A DNA stretch of 18,076 nucleotides from Chloroflexota bacterium (lineage in GTDB: Bacteria > Chloroflexota > Anaerolineae > Ardenticatenales > Ardenticatenaceae), in assembly GCA_003520455.1 (NCBI GenBank), contig DOUV01000030.1, positions 1 through 18,076 of the forward strand. The letters run 5' to 3'. Made by a program: the position numbers and the translations under genes. The notes below the pieces were generated by a model, which saw nothing but the letters and a program-made list of their open reading frames with translations, was not told where the DNA came from and did no database searches. Every line of letters begins with the position of its first letter. The stretch's first letter is position 1. Shown piece by piece: positions 14,421-18,076 of the stretch.

Positions 14421-16466
14421 TCATCCAAGCGATACGGTCAGGGTACCTGTTTGGTCGACACGAGCTCCGACCCCAGGTGGTAGCACGGTGGTTGTATCTG
14501 GCTGCTCGATAATCGCCGGGCCGTTGACGACGACGCCCTGGCCGAGGTCTTCGCGGCGGTAGATGTTCGTCTTCACCCATCCGACGCCGTTCGCGAAGTA
14601 GACAGCTCTCTGGTCGACCGGCCGGGGGGGTGCCGCCAGGCGCGGCGCAAAAGCCGAAAGCTGGGCTTTTTCCTTGATCTTGCCGATGACGACCGCCCGG
14701 GCATTCACGATTTCGATTTCGGACACGCCTTCCGGCATGAGGTAGCCAAATTCGCGCTTGAAGGTGGCGTTGAAGGTGGCGATAAGCCCTGCGATTCCCT
14801 CCTTCGTGATGGACGCTTCGGATACCGGGATCATCAAGGAATTGCTGCGACCGAAATAACGAACATCGGCGAAGAGTTGGATCTCACGCTGCTCCGGCGG
14901 TACGCCTTCACTTTCCAGAAGCGCATTCCCTTCTTCGATGAGCTGGTAGTATGTTTCACGGAGACGGGCTGGATCGAGTTCCTTCTCCGTGATCAACAGA
15001 GCTCGCGCGAGGTCATGACGTATGTCGACGGTGAGCAGGCCTAAGGCGGACGTCACTCCAGGGACGGGCGGGATGAGCACGGTTGAAGCGCCAAGCGCCC
15101 GGCCCAAGTCGACCGCGTGTAACCCACCAGCGCCCCCAAACGCCACCAGGGCAAACTCTCGGGGGTTGTAACCCCGCTCAATCGACATGAGTCGAATCGC
15201 GGCCAGGAGTTGTGAGTTCGCAATGGAGACGATCCCGGCCGCACAGTCGATGATATCGAGTCCAACCTTGGCGCCGACACGATGAATCGCCTCTTCGGCC
15301 AGACCCTTCTCAAGCGGCCGGCCGTACAGCGCTTCCCAACGTGCTGAATTGAGTCGACCAAGAACGAGGTGCGCATCGGTGAGGGTGGCATCCCGGCCGC
15401 CTTGACCGTAGGAGGCTGGACCTGGGACCGCACCCGCACTCTGCGGGCCGACCCGCAATGCTCCGCCGGCATCCACCCATGCAATGCTCCCTCCGCCGGC
15501 GCCAATGGTGTGCACATCGACGGCGGGCAACCGGATGGGAATCCCAAACGCTAACTCCCAGGAGGTCGTCATCCTGATGTTCCCCTGATGGACCAGGGAG
15601 ACATCGGTGCTCGTGCCGCCGATGTCGAAGGAGACACAGTTCGGATAGCCGCACTCAAGTGATATCGCCCGTCCGGCCGCGACGCCGCCGGCTAAGCCGG
15701 AGAGGACCGTTGCAGCAGGCAGTTTGGCGGCCGCCGGAGTTGGTAACACGCCCCCAGCCGAGGTCACAATCAGCATTTCCCGGCGAAAGTTCCGCGCCCG
15801 CAGTTGCTCACTGAGCCGATCGATGTACGCTTTCAACACCGGGCCGACGTAGGCGTTGGCGACGGCGGTACTGGCCCGTTCATACTCCAGGATTTCGGGA
15901 TTGATCTCGCTGGCAGTAGAGATATAGATACCAGGCATCGCTGCTGCCAGTTGCTCCTGGGTCTTGGCTTCGTGAGCAGGGTTTATTGGAGAGAAGAGGT
16001 AACTGATCGCCACTGCCTCAAATCCCATCGAGCGGACCTGCTCAATCAGGCCCGACAGTTCTTCCTCGTCAAGGGGTGTGAGCACTTTTCCACGGTAGTC
16101 GAGGCGCTCTTTCACCTCGAATACATGCGAACGCCGGACCAGTGGCTCAGGCGGATGCCACCAGAAGTTGAAGTTGTTGCGGCGGCTGCCGCGGCCTAGG
16201 GCGATGACGTCGCGAAACCCCTTGGTCGTAATCAAGGCGGTCTTCGCACCTTTGCGCTCCAAAATGCAGTTCGTCGCGACTGTTGTTCCGTGGACGAGCA
16301 GGCTGGTTTCTTCAAGTGGGACCCGTAACTTCTCGAGTCCTTCGAAGATGGCGTCACCAAAGTTCGGGGGCGTAGAAGGAACCTTACTAACCAAATAGCG
16401 GTTATCGGGGGTGATCACCACAAAATCCGTAAAAGTTCCTCCGATGTCGATACCGACGCGATACAT
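14421..16466 (-). CDS. hyuA: Hydantoinase/oxoprolinase A subunit (HyuA)
   Basis: The A component, 681 residues, of an ATP-dependent cyclic-amide hydrolase. The ATG at 16466 is taken because GGGAG lies nine bases upstream and the protein begins with MYRVGIDIGGTFTDF, the usual N-terminus; an ATG at 16583 would add 39 unrelated residues. The N-terminal ATPase-like domain has GIDIGGTFTDF (5-15), VHGTTVATN (58-66) and GFRDVIALGRGSR (83-95). The main domain has LEYERASTAVANAYV (193-207), SFDIGGTSTDVSLV (279-292) and DVHTIGAGGGSIAWVD (317-332). FGGAGGLHA and a beta-rich C-terminal segment follow. These ASKHA-like phosphate-binding motifs fit ATP-driven ring opening. It is the first structural gene after the regulator, separated by 264 bases that contain a candidate operator. 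Acetone carboxylase beta is an alternative within the same superfamily. Confidence 0.93.
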   Translation of the reverse strand: MYRVGIDIGGTFTDFVVITPDNRYLVSKVPSTPPNFGDAIFEGLEKLRVPLEETSLLVHGTTVATNCILERKGAKTALITTKGFRDVIALGRGSRRNNFNFWWHPPEPLVRRSHVFEVKERLDYRGKVLTPLDEEELSGLIEQVRSMGFEAVAISYLFSPINPAHEAKTQEQLAAAMPGIYISTASEINPEILEYERASTAVANAYVGPVLKAYIDRLSEQLRARNFRREMLIVTSAGGVLPTPAAAKLPAATVLSGLAGGVAAGRAISLECGYPNCVSFDIGGTSTDVSLVHQGNIRMTTSWELAFGIPIRLPAVDVHTIGAGGGSIAWVDAGGALRVGPQSAGAVPGPASYGQGGRDATLTDAHLVLGRLNSARWEALYGRPLEKGLAEEAIHRVGAKVGLDIIDCAAGIVSIANSQLLAAIRLMSIERGYNPREFALVAFGGAGGLHAVDLGRALGASTVLIPPVPGVTSALGLLTVDIRHDLARALLITEKELDPARLRETYYQLIEEGNALLESEGVPPEQREIQLFADVRYFGRSNSLMIPVSEASITKEGIAGLIATFNATFKREFGYLMPEGVSEIEIVNARAVVIGKIKEKAQLSAFAPRLAAPPRPVDQRAVYFANGVGWVKTNIYRREDLGQGVVVNGPAIIEQPDTTTVLPPGVGARVDQTGTLTVSLG

Positions 16467-16730
16467 GTTTGCTTTCTCCCTCATATCGCAACTGCCCGTG
16501 AATGTCAGCCACTCACTTCGATCAAATTGAGTTGGAGTTGAAGGGGACCGACACGATCTTGAAAGAGCTGCGAGAATAGGCACATGATTGTTTGGTCGAC
16601 ACAGCCGATTGGTGTGGTGCGAAACCTCACCCCGTCGCCAGAGATCGCGACAGGAGCGGGAGTTCGAGATTGTCCCACAGCGGTAGTCGTTCCGGAACCG
16701 CGCACCGGTTCTGGCCGATTGCCGATGTGA
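16467..16730. other. Intergenic leader between LacI gene and hyuA
   Basis: This 264-base stretch holds candidate operator A near its regulator-proximal end and the hyuA ribosome binding site (GGGAG at 16476-16480). No open reading frame with family resemblance is present. A promoter for hyuA is expected here if the regulator is transcribed separately, but I found only weak matches, such as TATTCT preceded 15 bases earlier by TCGACC, so none is called. Confidence 0.45.
16692..16714 (-). promoter_or_regulatory. Candidate LacI-type operator A between regulator and hyuA (also a hairpin)
   Basis: On the minus strand the element reads CCAGAACCG, five spacer bases GTGCG, then CGGTTCCGG. It is a near-perfect inverted repeat of nine pairs with one G-T. 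Twelve bases are identical to element B upstream of the regulator gene. It begins 17 bases after the LacI stop codon, so it could also act as a hairpin terminator, but no T-run follows. The 10-base palindrome GTTCCGGAAC (16689-16698) overlaps it. An operator controlling hyuA and downstream genes is the favoured reading. Confidence 0.38.
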
Positions 16731-17741
16731 TTATGGAGACGTCTTGACCTGTGCGCATGAGGACTCGCGAATGATGAGCGTGGGTGGTAAGCAGACATGA
16801 ATCGCGCTTGCCTCGCGATCGGTCAAGCGCCTCAGCAGAAGGTCAGCAGCTGCCCGGCCTAGCTCATAGTGTGGCTGGGCAACCACGGTGAGCGGTGGGT
16901 TCAGCGACATGGCCCAAGGCATGTCGTCGAAGCCTACAATGGCCACCTCGTCAGGGATACGAAGGCCAAGTTCGTGGATCGCATTGAGCGCGCCCAACGT
17001 CATTAAGTTGTTAGCAACGAACAAGGCTGTCGGCTGCTTGGGGTGTGTCAATAAATCGCGCACGTGTTCATAACCGCTGTCTTGCTTGAAGTTCCCATGC
17101 CGCACCAGGGCAGGATCGACGGGGATGTCGAAATCGTTGTGAGCCTGTTCGTACCCTTGTTGTCGTTCGCGTGCCGTACTGAGGCGCGGCGGGCCGGCAA
17201 TCAGGCCAATCCGCCGATGGCCCGAACGTAAGAGATGGGCCACGGCCTCGTAGGCACCACGCACGTTGTCTACCACCACAGTATCGATTTCCAAATCGTC
17301 GATCGTCCGGTCGACAGCCACCGTCGGGATCGGTCCGCAAAGTAGCGTTCGATCGTGCCCTGTGTCTTGAGTGGTCGCCAAAATCACGCCCGCGACTTCC
17401 TCAGCGTGCATCACTTCAAGGTACATGCGTTCGCGGGTTGGATCCTCGTTAGAATTACAGAGAATCAGTGAGTAACCGTTTTGGTAGGCAGCATCTTCAA
17501 CACCGCGCGTGACCCAGGCGAAGAAAGGATTCTGAATGTCGGAAATGATCAAACCGATGAGTTGGGTGCGCCTGACGCGGAGATTTCGCGCAACCCGGCT
17601 CGGCTTGAAGTTCAACGCCTCGACTGCGGCGAGCACTTTGGCGCGTGCGGTCGCGCTTACCTGACCTTTGTTGTTCAACACCCGCGAGACCGTCGCTGTC
17701 GAGACGCCTGCACGGCGGGCAACATCCTTCACCGTGGCCAT
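16731..17741 (-). CDS. LacI-family transcriptional regulator
   Basis: A 336-residue repressor-type regulator of the LacI/GalR family and probably the controller of this cluster. The N-terminal helix-turn-helix spans about residues 2-25 (ATVKDVARRAGVSTATVSRV), and the hinge helix region is FKPSRVARNLRVRRT (45-59). The rest is a periplasmic-binding-protein-like effector domain beginning LIGLIISDIQNPFF (61-74), with AVDRTI, GHRRIGLIAGP, TALFVANNLMTLGAL and VAIVGFDDMPWA. It lies on the same strand as the structural genes and upstream of them, so it may be the first gene of the transcript or a separate autoregulated one. The ribosome binding site is poor (GGTAGG). Candidate operator elements lie on both sides of the gene. 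The effector is likely a sugar or sugar-like pathway intermediate, as is usual for this family. Confidence 0.95.
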   Translation of the reverse strand: MATVKDVARRAGVSTATVSRVLNNKGQVSATARAKVLAAVEALNFKPSRVARNLRVRRTQLIGLIISDIQNPFFAWVTRGVEDAAYQNGYSLILCNSNEDPTRERMYLEVMHAEEVAGVILATTQDTGHDRTLLCGPIPTVAVDRTIDDLEIDTVVVDNVRGAYEAVAHLLRSGHRRIGLIAGPPRLSTARERQQGYEQAHNDFDIPVDPALVRHGNFKQDSGYEHVRDLLTHPKQPTALFVANNLMTLGALNAIHELGLRIPDEVAIVGFDDMPWAMSLNPPLTVVAQPHYELGRAAADLLLRRLTDREASAIHVCLPPTLIIRESSCAQVKTSP

Positions 17742-17796
17742 AGCCCTACCATTCTCGAGTGGAAGAATTCGTACGTTGGGACTGGCTTCTCATTGG

Positions 17797-17819
17797 CCGG
17801 AACCGCGCCGGTATCCTGG
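17797..17819 (-). promoter_or_regulatory. Candidate LacI-type operator B, upstream of the regulator gene
   Basis: Read on the minus strand this 23-base element has the form CCAG-N7-GCGCGGTTCCGG, ending 55 bases before the LacI start. It matches element A (16692-16714) at 17 of 23 positions, including a 12-base exact block, and shares its first 13 bases exactly with element C. It has partial dyad symmetry around ACCG-CGC-CGGT. Position and recurrence suggest a binding site for the regulator. An alternative is that the repeated GGATAC core is part of duplicated promoters. Confidence 0.35.
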
Positions 17820-17896
17820 CAATCAGACCCTTGGTCCTTTCAACACGCTGACCTGGGCAATACGGACCTGACATGAGAGAGGGCGGTTCCGTCTTC

Positions 17897-17919
17897 TTTG
17901 AAAACTGCCGGTATCCTGG
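17897..17919 (-). promoter_or_regulatory. Candidate LacI-type operator C, distal to the regulator gene
   Basis: The 13-base block CCAGGATACCGGC recurs exactly 100 bases upstream (in transcription direction) of its copy in element B, and TTC at element positions 18-20 is also shared (16 of 23 overall). The 8-base block GGAACCGC of 17799-17806 appears inverted at 17883-17890, next to this element. Spacing near a whole or half number of helical turns would allow looping, but this is inference. Confidence 0.3.
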
Positions 17920-18076
17920 AAGTGTGTCTGGCTGTCCAACGGCAGGAACTCGTCACAAGGGTTCATCGGGTCTTCGTCTTCCGGAGGACAGATGCGTCGT
18001 GACAGTCCTCTGATGCCGTGTGAAGGTCGGGTAGTGTCTTGTAGTTTTCGCACAAATAGGCCAAGCTAGCGGCGTG

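Larger units (their letters stand above)
17742..18076. other. Gene-poor stretch upstream of the LacI gene
   Basis: No convincing gene is seen in these 335 bases. The open reading frame at 17823-18053 (minus, GTG start, 76 codons) lacks a ribosome binding site and family resemblance, and it covers the repeated elements. The stretch holds elements B and C. It also holds a 6-base inverted repeat, GAGGAC (17984-17989) with GTCCTC (18005-18010), that could form a hairpin. Weak promoter-like pairs are present, for example TTGGAC with GGATAC 17 bases later on the minus strand. This is the most likely place for the regulator promoter. Confidence 0.5.

Noticed and set aside
12624..16466. Acetone/acetophenone carboxylase instead of hydantoinase
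   Set aside because: The subunits belong to the same superfamily, but no small carboxylase subunit lies nearby and the neighbours are amine and heterocycle enzymes.
16467..16583. N-terminally longer start for HyuA at 16583
   Set aside because: The extra 39 residues do not resemble the family, and a good ribosome binding site precedes the MYRVGIDIGG start at 16466.
16560..16620. Sigma-70-like promoter upstream of hyuA
   Set aside because: Only a TCGACC/TATTCT pair with 15-base spacing was found, which is too weak to call.
16692..16714. Intrinsic terminator after the regulator gene
   Set aside because: The stem is good but no T-run follows on the minus strand, and half of the element is repeated upstream of the regulator gene, which fits an operator better.
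17823..18053. Minus-strand open reading frame of 76 codons upstream of the regulator
   Set aside because: GTG start without a ribosome binding site, no family resemblance, and it covers the repeated regulatory elements.

Overview
The window reads as an inducible catabolic locus from a moderately GC-rich, free-living bacterium. The substrate-binding lipoprotein has a signal peptide followed by a Thr/Pro/Ala-rich linker after its lipobox Cys. Together with a CUT2 sugar importer, a LacI regulator and split hydantoinase genes, this style is common in Chloroflexota (Anaerolineae/Caldilineae type). The assignment is an inference; no rRNA or tRNA is present to test it.

Layout: all 14 recognisable genes lie on the minus strand, so transcription runs from high to low coordinates. 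In that order they are: LacI-family regulator (17741-16731); hydantoinase/oxoprolinase A and B subunits (16466-14421 and 14396-12624); FAD-dependent amine/amino-acid oxidoreductase of the DAO/sarcosine oxidase type (12513-11338); a small L-2-amino-thiazoline-4-carboxylate hydrolase family protein (11234-10755); a ThuA/class-I-glutamine-amidotransferase-like protein (10597-9824); a uroporphyrinogen-decarboxylase/methyltransferase-fold protein (9817-8819); ABC sugar permease (8727-7720); sugar-binding lipoprotein (7542-6532); tandem sugar ATPase (6414-4882); Gfo/Idh/MocA dehydrogenase (4824-3820); class V aminotransferase/cysteine desulfurase-like enzyme (3791-2340); AraB-type ribulokinase broken by a one-base frameshift (2201-553); and the N-terminal part of an L-fucose/L-arabinose isomerase-like protein (556 to the window edge).

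How the genes may work together: the promoter-proximal half holds enzymes for cyclic amides or ureides, amines and thiazoline-like rings. The promoter-distal half imports a sugar or sugar-like molecule and oxidises, isomerises and phosphorylates it. The simplest reading is an operon, or a few linked transcripts, for a substrate with both a nitrogen (perhaps sulfur) heterocycle part and a sugar part, controlled by the LacI protein. The substrate cannot be read from the sequence. Several gaps of 90-260 bp mean that internal promoters or mRNA processing are possible.

Non-coding structure: two gene-poor stretches flank the LacI gene (16467-16730 and 17742-18076) and contain three related 23-bp elements that are candidate LacI operators. 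The gaps around the transporter genes hold a 15-bp tandem duplication with hairpins, a hairpin just before the binding-protein ribosome binding site, and a 9-bp perfect inverted repeat between the binding protein and ATPase genes. No CRISPR array, insertion sequence, tRNA or rRNA was seen.
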